Shown here piece by piece: positions 8,706-16,520 of a DNA stretch of 56,820 bases; position 1 is the stretch's first letter; each line of letters begins with the position of its first letter. The notes below the pieces were generated by a model. The model was given only the letters and a program-made list of their open reading frames with translations. It was not told the origin of the DNA and made no database searches. This DNA comes from Bacteroidota bacterium (GTDB lineage: Bacteria > Bacteroidota > Bacteroidia > Bacteroidales > Paludibacteraceae), in NCBI GenBank assembly GCA_022708505.1, contig JAKIYP010000008.1, positions 1 through 56,820 of the forward strand, written 5' to 3'. Both the position numbers and the translations under genes were made by a program.

Positions 8706-8743
8706 ATTACGAATGTGTCGCAATATTACGAAAAGTTCGTAAT
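8706..8743 (-). promoter_or_regulatory. Double operator for the BlaI-like repressor
   Basis: A perfect dyad ATTACGAA-N3-TTCGTAAT at 8725-8743 is immediately preceded by a second copy of the same 8-3-8 geometry at 8706-8724, whose right arm matches 6 of 8 bases. The two 19-bp sites abut with no gap. On the minus strand a -7-like TACTTTAT overlaps the upstream edge at about 8741-8748, so bound repressor would block the promoter. Confidence 0.75.
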
Positions 8744-8836
8744 AAAGTATCATTCAAGCAATATTATTAACATAAATTATACTTTAAGCAGCCAGCAAGA
8801 AACTCTAAGTTCGGCGTTGATTAAATAAAACACTTT

Positions 8837-8882
8837 CCTCACATTTTCGAAACACCTTTGTAATGCACCCCTTATACTTTTG
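8837..8882 (+). promoter_or_regulatory. Pho-type promoter of the beta-helix lipoprotein gene
   Basis: The -7 box TACTTTTG is at 8875-8882. Units spaced 11 bp apart lie upstream: TGTAATG at 8859 (16 nt before the -7), CGAAACA at 8848, CCTCACA at 8837. These are the weakest units of the five related promoters in the window, but their register relative to the -7 box is identical. Confidence 0.55.
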
Positions 8883-8921
8883 CAGCGATATTTCATGTCA
8901 AAAAATTAATTTGAAACAAAA

Positions 8922-10322
8922 ATGAGAAAATTATTGCTGAATTTTGCTGTTGTATTGCTGAGTGCAATCACCGTATTTTCTTCGTGTGAAGAAAAAGTGG
9001 ATCCGGATGCCGATTTGAAAGAAAACCCTTATGAGGCTATTATCAAAACAAAGATTACCGGTACCCGTAATTTCGTGAAAGATTCTGTTTATATCCTGAT
9101 CGGACAAATCAACGTGGAGGGTGTATTGAATATCGAGCCGGGAACTATTATTAAAGGCGATAAGAAAACGAAAGGTACGTTGGTTGTTGTGCCTGGTGGA
9201 CAAATATTTGCAGAAGGTACTCCAAGTCAACCCATTGTGTTTGCTTCGCGCATGAAGCCGGGCGAAAGGGCCGCAGGTGACTGGGGTGGTTTAATCCTGG
9301 TTGGAAAAGCACCGGTTAATCAGTCTAACGCGACAGTTGAAGGGTTGTCGAATCCGGTTGAGTATGGAACGGCTGCAATTCCGGAAAGAAATGAAAATGA
9401 CAATTCAGGAGTGCTGAAATATGTGCGTATCGAATTCTCGGGTATAGCTTTGCAACCTGATAAAGAAACGAACGGTTTGACGATGTGTGCTGTGGGAAAA
9501 GGAACGGAGATTTCTCATGTTCAGGTTTCTTATGGTGGCGACGATTCATTCGAGTGGTTCGGTGGCAACGTGAATGCCAAATACCTGATTGCTTATCTCG
9601 GACTTGACGACGATTGGGATGTGGATTTCGGTTATTCCGGTAATGTGCAGTTTGGACTGAGCGTACGGAATCCCCGTGTGGCCGACGTATCGGCATCCAA
9701 TGGTTTTGAATCGGATAATGATGGCAGTGGATCGGCAGCTTCCCCGAAAACATCAGCTGTTTTTTCTAACATGACAGTTATTGGTCCACTGAAAACCACA
9801 AGTGATAAAAATGTGAATGCCAACTATGGTGCAGCCATGCATTTGCGTCGTAATACATCTATCTCCATCTTTAACTCGGTATTTGCCGGATGGCACACAG
9901 GATTGTTGCTCGATGCAACTACCACTTATACAAATGCTACAAATGGTGATATGGCTTTACAGAATATAGCTGTTGTAGGTATCAAGGGCAAAGCGCTTGC
10001 AGGTGCTGCCGGTGTGACGGACGAGAATGCTACTGCTTTCTTTAACACGCAGGCTTTCAATAATTCAATCATAGCCACTGTGGCAGATGCAAAAATCTCA
10101 AATTCATTCTTCAATGCATCGAAAGAGGGTAGCGAAGCGATTCCATCTTCTTTCCTGCCGGAAACCGGTTCTCCGCTGTTAAATACCGGAGCTTTTGCTC
10201 ATGCTAAGTTGCAAAATGTTTTCTTTGATAAAACAGCAACTTACAAAGGTGCTTTCGGTGCAACCGACTGGACAAAAGAAGCCTGGGTGAATTTTGATCC
10301 GCAAAATGCCGATTATCGTTAA
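8922..10322 (+). CDS. Surface or periplasmic beta-helix lipoprotein, probable Pho-regulon member
   Basis: 466 residues. A lipoprotein signal (lipobox VFSSC, Cys21) precedes a long repetitive region rich in G, N and V with short strands (IEPGTIIKGD, LVVVPGGQIFAEG, MHLRRNTSISIFNSVF) typical of right-handed parallel beta-helices. The function of this Bacteroidota family is not known to me; relatives are often found with TonB-dependent receptors. It has a Pho-type promoter like that of the receptor at 18864-21659. I infer that it is a surface partner in uptake of a phosphate-containing ligand. It could instead be an adhesin or enzyme scaffold. A 14-bp hairpin separates it from the next gene. Confidence 0.7.
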   Translation: MRKLLLNFAVVLLSAITVFSSCEEKVDPDADLKENPYEAIIKTKITGTRNFVKDSVYILIGQINVEGVLNIEPGTIIKGDKKTKGTLVVVPGGQIFAEGTPSQPIVFASRMKPGERAAGDWGGLILVGKAPVNQSNATVEGLSNPVEYGTAAIPERNENDNSGVLKYVRIEFSGIALQPDKETNGLTMCAVGKGTEISHVQVSYGGDDSFEWFGGNVNAKYLIAYLGLDDDWDVDFGYSGNVQFGLSVRNPRVADVSASNGFESDNDGSGSAASPKTSAVFSNMTVIGPLKTTSDKNVNANYGAAMHLRRNTSISIFNSVFAGWHTGLLLDATTTYTNATNGDMALQNIAVVGIKGKALAGAAGVTDENATAFFNTQAFNNSIIATVADAKISNSFFNASKEGSEAIPSSFLPETGSPLLNTGAFAHAKLQNVFFDKTATYKGAFGATDWTKEAWVNFDPQNADYR

Positions 10323-10359
10323 ATATTAGTGAGCGTTTCAAATATTGTAATCAATCAAT

Positions 10360-10392
10360 AAACCTGTCAGGTTAGTAAAACCTGACAGGTTT
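10360..10392. terminator. 14-bp perfect hairpin after the lipoprotein gene
   Basis: AAACCTGTCAGGTT at 10360-10373 pairs completely with 10379-10392 across a 5-nt loop. No T-run follows, so it may be an attenuator, an mRNA 3'-stabilising element or a dispersed palindrome rather than a strict terminator. Confidence 0.6.
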
Positions 10393-10412
10393 GCATAGTT
10401 AAAACAATTTAT

Positions 10413-10880
10413 ATGAAAAAAGTACCAATTCTTATCTTGCTGTTAACCGTATCAGCCCTCTTTGCCCAGCAAAAATCCATAGTAATCAGCAATGGCATTT
10501 TCTTTACCGATGCTACACAAACAAAATTATATAGTGGTGAATATAAAGAGTTTTATGAAAATGGAGCATTGAAAGTGGAAATGAACATCCGCGACGGGAA
10601 ACCCGAAGGGGCTTACATTGTTTATTTCCCGAATGGTCGTCCGAATGAAGTGAGGGCATACCGCAATGGTGAGTTTCATGGCATCTGGAGAACCTATAAC
10701 GAAACAGGTATGCTGATAGCAGAAGCGGAATACCGAAACAACAAAAAACATGGTACCTGGCACGTGTGGGATGATACCGGCATTATGCGCTATGAAATGC
10801 AATACAGTAACGGAAAAAAATCCGGCATCTGGTATATGTGGGATGAAAAAGGTAAATTAATCTCCGAAAAACAATATTAA
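10413..10880 (+). CDS. Exported MORN-repeat (YwqK-like) protein
   Basis: 155 residues with a signal peptide (1-19, ending LFAQ) and about five MORN_2-type repeats of 22-23 residues, each built on Y-x-N-G-x-(K/R)-x-G-x-W-x-x-(Y/W)-x-x-x-G. Database names often call such proteins YwqK-family antitoxin components, but nothing here supports a toxin-antitoxin role: it is secreted and no toxin gene is beside it. It lies 90 bp after the beta-helix lipoprotein gene on the same strand and has no clear promoter of its own, so partial read-through from the Pho-type promoter is possible. Function unknown. Confidence 0.75.
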   Translation: MKKVPILILLLTVSALFAQQKSIVISNGIFFTDATQTKLYSGEYKEFYENGALKVEMNIRDGKPEGAYIVYFPNGRPNEVRAYRNGEFHGIWRTYNETGMLIAEAEYRNNKKHGTWHVWDDTGIMRYEMQYSNGKKSGIWYMWDEKGKLISEKQY

Positions 10881-10882
10881 AT

Positions 10883-10914
10883 TTGTAGAGACGCATGGCC
10901 GTGCGTCTCTACAA
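10883..10914. terminator. Palindrome of the GTAGAGACGC type (terminator or dispersed repeat)
   Basis: A 13-bp perfect stem, TTGTAGAGACGCA at 10883-10895 with its complement at 10902-10914, and a 6-nt GC-rich loop. It starts 2 bp after the MORN gene stop. A second copy of the GTAGAGACG palindrome lies at 56275-56302, also directly after a stop codon. Confidence 0.75.
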
Positions 10915-10932
10915 TGGTTTATTTCACATTAT

Positions 10933-10978
10933 TGTATAAACTCTGTCACATTTTTGTAATAATGTCGCCTTATTTTTG
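10933..10978 (+). promoter_or_regulatory. Pho-type promoter of the small CarboxypepD-like gene
   Basis: Three units in 11-bp steps, TGTATAA (10933), TGTCACA (10944) and TGTAATA (10955), the last exactly 16 nt before the -7 box TATTTTTG (10971-10978). The 7+4 spacing is that of PhoB-bound PHO boxes. Confidence 0.72.
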
Positions 10979-11018
10979 TATCGTAAAAATGTAAAACAAC
11001 GATACAAAACATATCAAA

Positions 11019-11360
11019 ATGAAAAAAGTAATTCTATTGGTTATCGCGACATTGTTGGCATTCAGCAATAGCAACGCAAAAGGAAAAATTGAACAGGATA
11101 TGCTTGTTGAGGTTGCTGCTTCAGGAAGTAAATTGCATGGCGTGGTACTCGATAAGCAAACTAATGAAAGTCTGGCAGGTGTTGCTGTGTATGTTGACGG
11201 ACAAAAAGTGTATACGGATTTTGATGGAAACTTCACATTTAACAATATCTCGAAAGGAAAATATGAAGTTAAAATAAGCATGATCTCTTATCAGGATCAA
11301 ACTATAACAGTAGATACCAATAAAAACAAACCGCTTGAAATTCAGCTTAGTCAGCGTTAA
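11019..11360 (+). CDS. Small exported CarboxypepD_reg-like single-domain protein
   Basis: 113 residues: a signal peptide (about 1-20) followed by one carboxypeptidase-regulatory-like beta-sandwich (about 38-111; motifs LHGVVLDKQTNESLAGVAV, TDFDGNFTF, GKYEVKISMISYQ). This is the domain usually fused to the N-terminus of TonB-dependent receptors, but here it stands alone with no plug or barrel. It has a clear Pho-type promoter upstream and a strong terminator downstream, so it is a monocistronic gene. Its role is unknown; acting with the Pho-controlled receptor is an inference from shared control. Confidence 0.8.
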   Translation: MKKVILLVIATLLAFSNSNAKGKIEQDMLVEVAASGSKLHGVVLDKQTNESLAGVAVYVDGQKVYTDFDGNFTFNNISKGKYEVKISMISYQDQTITVDTNKNKPLEIQLSQR

Positions 11361-11382
11361 GATATTATATTTAATTTAATTG

Positions 11383-11418
11383 AGGCTGTTTCGTGAAAAG
11401 AACGAAACAGCCTTTTTT
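11383..11418 (+). terminator. Rho-independent terminator
   Basis: A 12-bp perfect stem AGGCTGTTTCGT at 11383-11394 with 11402-11413, a 7-nt loop, and a T6 run to 11418. Ends the 11019 transcript before the phoB promoter. Confidence 0.88.
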
Positions 11419-11480
11419 GTTGTGGTTGGTATTGCTGTTTCTCAGTATTGTATTGATAATCATAGAAAATCATGTACATT

Positions 11481-11537
11481 TGTAATATGAATGTAATATC
11501 TATTACATGTTGTCGAAATATTAACGAACTAAATTTG
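11481..11537 (+). promoter_or_regulatory. Pho-type autoregulatory promoter of the phoB-like gene
   Basis: The -7 box TAAATTTG is at 11530-11537. CGAAATA at 11514 occupies the position 16 nt upstream, one phase at 11503 is degenerate, and two perfect TGTAATA units follow at 11492 and 11481. The second unit also forms a 16-bp palindrome with TATTACA (11492-11507). The pattern of filled and skipped phases is the same as in the receptor promoter at 21687-21743. Confidence 0.7.
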
Positions 11538-11570
11538 TAACGGTTATTTATTCACGATTAATTTTTCAAT

Positions 11571-12260
11571 ATGAATCCTTACCGTATTTTAGTTGTAGAT
11601 GATGAAGAAGATTTATGTGAGATTCTTCAGTTCAACCTTGAGACAGAAGGTTATGTCGTAGAAGTTGCATACAGTGCAGAAGAAGCCTTAAAACTGGATG
11701 TTTCATCCTTTCATCTGATATTACTGGATGTGATGATGGGCGAAATGTCAGGGTTTAAAATGGCCCGTTTGTTGCGCGACAACTCCCAAACAGCCAAGAT
11801 TCCGATCATCTTCCTTACTGCCCGGGATACTGAGAATGACAAGTTGACCGGATTTAATATCGGTGCCGATGATTATATCCCTAAACCTTTTTCCATAAGA
11901 GAAGTTGTGGCAAGGGTAAAAGCTGTGATTCGCAGGTATGCTGTACCTGAAGAAGAAAAACCGGAAGACAAGTTGCTGATGTATGATGGCTTAGTTATGA
12001 ATCTGGGTAATAAAAAGGTGGTCGTTGATGGGGAAGAAGTACAATTTACCAAGAAAGAGTTCGAAATTTTGAGGTTGTTTCTGGAGTACCGTAACCGGGT
12101 TTTTACACGTGATGAAATTTTATCACGCGTCTGGACGGAAGATGTAATTGTACTCGACCGTACAATAGATGTAAATATAACCCGTTTGAGAAAGAAAGTA
12201 GGCCAGTACGGAAAAAACATAGTAACTCGTCTGGGGTATGGTTACTGTTTTGAAAGCTGA
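11571..12260 (+). CDS. phoB: PhoB/OmpR-family response regulator
   Basis: 229 residues. The receiver domain (1-120) has the acidic pocket DDEED at 10-14, phosphoacceptor D53 (LLDVMM), the conserved T near 83 (FLTARD) and K near 105 (YIPKPF). The C-terminal winged-helix DNA-binding domain (about 135-229) ends RLRKKVGQYGKNIVTRLGYGYCF. The kinase gene follows after 46 nt, so the two form an operon. Assignment to phosphate control rests on the PHO-box-like repeats in front of it, a PiT transporter and a receptor nearby; the protein sequence alone would only give OmpR family. Confidence 0.85.
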   Translation: MNPYRILVVDDEEDLCEILQFNLETEGYVVEVAYSAEEALKLDVSSFHLILLDVMMGEMSGFKMARLLRDNSQTAKIPIIFLTARDTENDKLTGFNIGADDYIPKPFSIREVVARVKAVIRRYAVPEEEKPEDKLLMYDGLVMNLGNKKVVVDGEEVQFTKKEFEILRLFLEYRNRVFTRDEILSRVWTEDVIVLDRTIDVNITRLRKKVGQYGKNIVTRLGYGYCFES

Positions 12261-12306
12261 AAAAGATTGAGATGTTTGTCCGGTAAAATTTTATCGGAAG
12301 ACACGA

Positions 12307-14055
12307 ATGAAAATTAAATGTATGAAACTGAACAGGAGGTTGTTTTTGTATTTTTTCTCGACCTTTTTTATCCTGATGATTGTGGTCGGATTTTTCCAGT
12401 ATCAGCGGGAAAAGGCGTTTCGTACGGAGCAACTGGATCAACTGTTGTCGACTTATAACCAAACAATTTATAAATTCATCGAATTGAATCCATGGGACAC
12501 AAAGTCTCTGTCTTCTTTTTTACAGGTCTTTCCCGACAGTAACCTCAGGGTGACAGTCATAGCGCCCGATGGTGGTGTTATGTACGATTCTTATGTGCCG
12601 GATGTCAGTCAACTTGAGAATCATATTGACCGGCCTGAAATTGCCGAAGCCATGGTCGATCCTTTAGGTAAAGGGGTATCTATACGAAAATCGACATCAA
12701 CTAATATCGATTTTTACTATTTAGCGCATAAATTTGATCATTTTTATGTGCGCAGTGCTTTGCCTTATAACATAGGACTGATTGTGATGCTGAAAGCTAA
12801 TATGCATTTCCTGTACTTTATGGTTCTGGTGCTGTTGTTGGCTTCTCTGATGTTGTCTGTTATTTCCAAGCGTATAACACGTTCTATCGATCGCCTTCAG
12901 CTATTTCTTTCCAGTATTGAGAATGAAAAAGCTGTCGATTCGGAAATTGTTTTCCCGGAAGATGAGTTGGGACAAATCAGCAGTAATATCGTAAAAACGT
13001 ATAAAAAACTCTGGAAAACTAAATCGCAGGTAAAAAAAGAGCGTGAGAAGCTGATTCAGCATCTTCAGATATCGCAGGAAGGGTTGGGGATATTTTCTGA
13101 TGAAAAAAAAGAAATTCTGGTCAATTCACACTTTATATTGTATTCCAGAATCCTGACCGACACAAATCTCTACTCGGTTGAAGCATTGTTTCTGATTCCT
13201 GAATTAGCTGAAATTAATGCTTTTGTTGATGAAGGGTTGCGAAGTAAAGAATTGAACCGCAAACGGATTACCATTGAGAAAAGCGGTAAAGTTTTTTTAA
13301 TTCAATGTATTGTGTTTAAAGATGAAACTTTTGAAATTTCGATAAACGACATTACCGCTCAGGAACAGGAAAACCGGTTGAAACGACATTTGACTCAAAA
13401 TATTTCTCACGAGTTGAAAACTCCGGTCAGCAGTATACTTGGATATATGGAAAGTATTGTCAGCAATCCAGATCTTACTCCGGAAAGACAACGGTTTTTT
13501 ATTGAACGCTCCTTTCAGCAGGCGCAGCGTTTAACAGCTTTGTTACAAGATATTTCAACCTTGAATAAAATAGAAGAAAGTACAGCACTGTTTGAGAAAG
13601 AAATTGTAGATATTGCTGAAATTGTAAAAGATGTGTTGAATGATGTGCATCTACAACTTGAGGCTAAACGTTTTAAGGTGATAAATAATTTTCCTGATGA
13701 ATTAAAGATCATGGGGAACCGCTCACTGATCTATTCTATTTTCAGAAATTTGACTGATAATGCTCTGGCTTATGCCGGAACGAATATAACCCTGGAAATG
13801 AGTTGTTATAGGGAAGATGAACAGTTTTATTATTTTTCTTTTTCTGATAACGGAAACGGTGTACCCGAAGAACATTTGGTTCGTATTTTCGAAAGATTTT
13901 ACCGGGTGGATAAGGGACGAAGCCGTAAAATGGGTGGAACTGGCCTGGGGCTTGCTATCGTTAAGAATGCAGTAATCCACCATGGCGGAACCATCACGGC
14001 AAAAAATATCAGTACAGGCGGACTGAACTATATTTTCTCATTAAAGAAAAACTGA
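12307..14055 (+). CDS. phoR: PhoR-like membrane sensor histidine kinase
   Basis: 582 residues. TM1 (about 10-28) and TM2 (about 166-188) bracket a periplasmic sensor of about 135 residues. Then come a HAMP-like linker, a divergent PAS-like region (about 240-350), HisKA with the phosphorylated His near 367 (ISHELKTP), and HATPase_c with the N box (NLTDNALAYA) and G boxes (GNGVPEEH, GGTGLGLAIVKN). It should phosphorylate the adjacent PhoB-like regulator. E. coli PhoR lacks a large periplasmic domain, so the signal may differ here. ATG 12322 is an equally possible start. Its stop is 1 nt from that of the convergent gene at 14057, with no terminator between. Confidence 0.85.
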   Translation: MKIKCMKLNRRLFLYFFSTFFILMIVVGFFQYQREKAFRTEQLDQLLSTYNQTIYKFIELNPWDTKSLSSFLQVFPDSNLRVTVIAPDGGVMYDSYVPDVSQLENHIDRPEIAEAMVDPLGKGVSIRKSTSTNIDFYYLAHKFDHFYVRSALPYNIGLIVMLKANMHFLYFMVLVLLLASLMLSVISKRITRSIDRLQLFLSSIENEKAVDSEIVFPEDELGQISSNIVKTYKKLWKTKSQVKKEREKLIQHLQISQEGLGIFSDEKKEILVNSHFILYSRILTDTNLYSVEALFLIPELAEINAFVDEGLRSKELNRKRITIEKSGKVFLIQCIVFKDETFEISINDITAQEQENRLKRHLTQNISHELKTPVSSILGYMESIVSNPDLTPERQRFFIERSFQQAQRLTALLQDISTLNKIEESTALFEKEIVDIAEIVKDVLNDVHLQLEAKRFKVINNFPDELKIMGNRSLIYSIFRNLTDNALAYAGTNITLEMSCYREDEQFYYFSFSDNGNGVPEEHLVRIFERFYRVDKGRSRKMGGTGLGLAIVKNAVIHHGGTITAKNISTGGLNYIFSLKKN

Positions 14056-14056
14056 A

Positions 14057-15265
14057 TTAGTTGCTGTAAGCAACACGGAAGCCTCTTGTGCTGTGATAAC
14101 TGTCGGGGAATGCGTTTCTACGTAAGGCAGAACGCATATAAAAAGCATTTAAGTACCAACTTCCTCCTCGCAAAACCTTAAGAGTACCTAAAGATGGACC
14201 TTGAGGGTTGTCTTGTGCATTGGTAGGATAATCTGCATACCAATCACTACACCATTCCCACACATTCCCATGCATGTCATATAAGCCCCAAGCATTAGGT
14301 GGATAGGAGCCTACTATTACGGTGTTACCAGAAGGTGTGTTAATTATTGTATTTTTACAACTTCCATAAGGGTATCTCCAATCATAATTTGCCTCGGTGT
14401 TACTTATACAAGTCCCTGTGTTAAAAGGTGTTGTAGTGCCGGCTCTACATGCATATTCCCATTCTGCTTCAGTAGGAAGTCTTCCTCCTGCGTAACGGGC
14501 AAATTCATCTGCGCCATACCATGTTACATTGATAACTGGATGATTTTCCATGCCGCTTACCGGAATCCATCCTGTGGTAGGATTGAATGTGAGTCCTATC
14601 CTGGATTCAGCAAGAATTAATACCTGATCCGGATATCTTCCTGTGCTGAATTTTCCGTTACCCTTGACGTTATTTGTATTCAGAAATAGTGCAAATTGCT
14701 CATTGGTGATTTCATATTTGCTGAGTTTAAAGGCACTCAATGTCACCGTATGCTGGGTTTCATCATTGCTTCGTCCCGGCTCTGTACCCGGACTTCCCAT
14801 AACAAATGTCCCTGCCGGAATGGATACTGTCGAAATTTCTGGTACATAAGTTGAAAAAGCTACTTCGTCTCCATATATGATTCCGTGCTCATTGATTGCA
14901 TAAGCCCTAACATAATATCTCAAATTGGGTTCAAGACCTGTAATACTGGAAATGAAATTCCCGGCGCCCATTCCGTCGTTTGTATGGTTGTCGTTGATAG
15001 TCGGGTTTGGAGAGGTGCTCCAGCACACACCACGTCCTGTAATGGTTCCTTCGGCCCTGTTCTTGATGCTTCCGCCTGTGTTTACAGATGTGCGTATGCT
15101 ACCTCCCGATTGGGCTGACTCAATGGTAATGTTTGAAATGGGTTTTGTTGCAATGTTGGTTAGGAAACGAGCATCAATAAACGATTCACAACCGCTTAGC
15201 AATACGACAATCAATACAGTTAAACTGTAGATTACGTTTTGTGATGTTAAACCTCTTTTTTTCAT
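14057..15265 (-). CDS. Lipoprotein with fibronectin-like and formylglycine-generating-enzyme-type (SUMF1) domains
   Basis: I set the start at ATG 15265 (MKKRGLTS), which leaves a clean lipoprotein signal with lipobox LLSGC; the longer reading adds 16 residues before it. An Ig/fibronectin-like domain follows (GRGVCWSTSPNPTI, LEPNLRYYVRAYAINEHG), then a SUMF1/FGE-type domain (IPAGTFVMGSP, KYEITNEQFALFLN, PVINVTWYGADEFARYAGGRLPTEAEWEYA, DMHGNVWEWCSDW, LRGGSW, RGFRVAY). Most such bacterial surface proteins are not true formylglycine-generating enzymes. A role in sulfatase maturation is unlikely, because the window has a radical-SAM maturase for that. Role unknown. Confidence 0.82.
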   Translation of the reverse strand: MKKRGLTSQNVIYSLTVLIVVLLSGCESFIDARFLTNIATKPISNITIESAQSGGSIRTSVNTGGSIKNRAEGTITGRGVCWSTSPNPTINDNHTNDGMGAGNFISSITGLEPNLRYYVRAYAINEHGIIYGDEVAFSTYVPEISTVSIPAGTFVMGSPGTEPGRSNDETQHTVTLSAFKLSKYEITNEQFALFLNTNNVKGNGKFSTGRYPDQVLILAESRIGLTFNPTTGWIPVSGMENHPVINVTWYGADEFARYAGGRLPTEAEWEYACRAGTTTPFNTGTCISNTEANYDWRYPYGSCKNTIINTPSGNTVIVGSYPPNAWGLYDMHGNVWEWCSDWYADYPTNAQDNPQGPSLGTLKVLRGGSWYLNAFYMRSALRRNAFPDSYHSTRGFRVAYSN

Positions 15266-15337
15266 TGTAAAGTAACCGGTAAAATTGTTATTAAAACAGG
15301 TAAATACTTTCAAATATTTTTTTCATTTAATTGAATA

Positions 15338-15345
15338 CAAAGATA
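15338..15345 (-). promoter_or_regulatory. -7 element for the SUMF1-like lipoprotein gene
   Basis: Minus-strand TATCTTTG, a perfect TAnnTTTG, 73 nt before the chosen start codon. No convincing -33 element was seen. Confidence 0.5.
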
Positions 15346-15478
15346 TTAAATTAGTATGGAAATTAACTTCATTTTAGAGTTGTGTTAACAATATTTCAGA
15401 TGATAATTGCGTAATTAATAATTGTAAGAATTGCAACGGAATAATGTCTTATTTAAAACGTGTTTTTTAAATATTTTT

Positions 15479-15486
15479 TATCTTTG
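15479..15486 (+). promoter_or_regulatory. -7 element for the epimerase gene
   Basis: TATCTTTG, a perfect -7 match, 50 nt before ATG 15537. The upstream region is AT-rich without a clear TTTG at the usual distance. Confidence 0.5.
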
Positions 15487-15536
15487 CAATAGCTTATTTT
15501 GCTGAAATGTCTTGTGTTTTAATTTTATAACTCATT

Positions 15537-16511
15537 ATGCGCTATTTTATTACCGGTTGTACCGGCTTTATTGGAATTCATCTTTGCAGGAAGTTAATTG
15601 CTGAAGGGCATGAAGTATTCGGATTGGTTAGGAACCCCGGAAAAATTCCATCTGATCTGTTGGGTAGGTTGAAAGAAATCAAAGGAGGGGTAGAGATTTT
15701 TGAACGTGCAGATTTGATTTTACCCGAAGTAGATGTCGTGATACACCTTGCAGGTGTGACCACGGGTCGTAACAGCAAAGATTATGAGCGTATGAATTAT
15801 GAACCCGTGCTTCATCTGCTCGATTGCCTGAACAGGCAGCAGTGGAAGCCGAAACGTTTTATCCTGGCTTCATCGCTTGCTGCAGCCGGACCTAACAGAA
15901 ACAGCCTGAATTTACGGGAGTCGGACAAAGCGGCTCCGATTGAACCCTACGGTTTAGCCAAACTCAGGGCAGAGCAGTTGCTGAAGTCGCAACCATTTCC
16001 AACAACAGCCTTTCGTCCACCCGCGGTAATCGGGCCCGGTGATCCGGCTATGCTGACGCTTTTTAAAATGGTAAACAGGGGTTTTGCTCCGCTTCCATCG
16101 GGTAAGGTTCAGTTATTAAGTTATATTTATGTTGGTGATTTGGTGGAAGCCATTTACATCATGTCGAAAGAAATAAGTGAAGAGCATAAATTGTACTTTA
16201 CTACTGCTGATGATGTAATTACCAACCATGATATAATCAGGGAGATTGCAGCTTCTTTAGAGAAAAAAGCATTGATTGTGCGTATCCCGAAAGCATTGAT
16301 ATGGTTGATTATGGTTTTATCCACAGCCATATCTTATGTGTTCCGGGTTCCCAATTTCTATGATTACCGGCAATATAAGCAAATGACCACCTCGTCATTT
16401 GTTTGTACAAGCGAATTGTTGACAGCTGAAACGGGATGGAAAGCAAAAACCGGATTGGCTGAAGCCATCCGGTTAAGTGCTTTGGGGTATAAGGAACTAA
16501 AGTGGTTGTGA
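15537..16511 (+). CDS. NAD-dependent epimerase/dehydratase (extended SDR)
   Basis: 324 residues. The Rossmann motif GCTGFIG is at residues 7-13. HLAGVTTG, the serine in LASSLAAAGP and YGLAK (catalytic Tyr-xxx-Lys) give a complete SDR triad. Relatives act on nucleotide-sugars or sterol/dihydroflavonol-like substrates, and the substrate cannot be read here. A hydrophobic stretch near 250-268 (LIWLIMVLSTAISYVF) may associate with the membrane. Converges on the PiT gene with a 9-bp gap. Confidence 0.88.
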   Translation: MRYFITGCTGFIGIHLCRKLIAEGHEVFGLVRNPGKIPSDLLGRLKEIKGGVEIFERADLILPEVDVVIHLAGVTTGRNSKDYERMNYEPVLHLLDCLNRQQWKPKRFILASSLAAAGPNRNSLNLRESDKAAPIEPYGLAKLRAEQLLKSQPFPTTAFRPPAVIGPGDPAMLTLFKMVNRGFAPLPSGKVQLLSYIYVGDLVEAIYIMSKEISEEHKLYFTTADDVITNHDIIREIAASLEKKALIVRIPKALIWLIMVLSTAISYVFRVPNFYDYRQYKQMTTSSFVCTSELLTAETGWKAKTGLAEAIRLSALGYKELKWL

Positions 16512-16520
16512 TAATTCCTT

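Noticed and set aside
10413..10880. Toxin-antitoxin module (YwqK name)
   Set aside because: The protein has a signal peptide and MORN repeats, and there is no adjacent toxin candidate.
14057..15265. True formylglycine-generating enzyme partner for sulfatases
   Set aside because: The surface-lipoprotein layout with a fibronectin-like domain is the common non-enzymatic form, and the window already encodes a radical-SAM maturase.
15266..15313. N-terminal extension of the SUMF1-like lipoprotein
   Set aside because: It would place 16 residues in front of a clear lipoprotein signal peptide.
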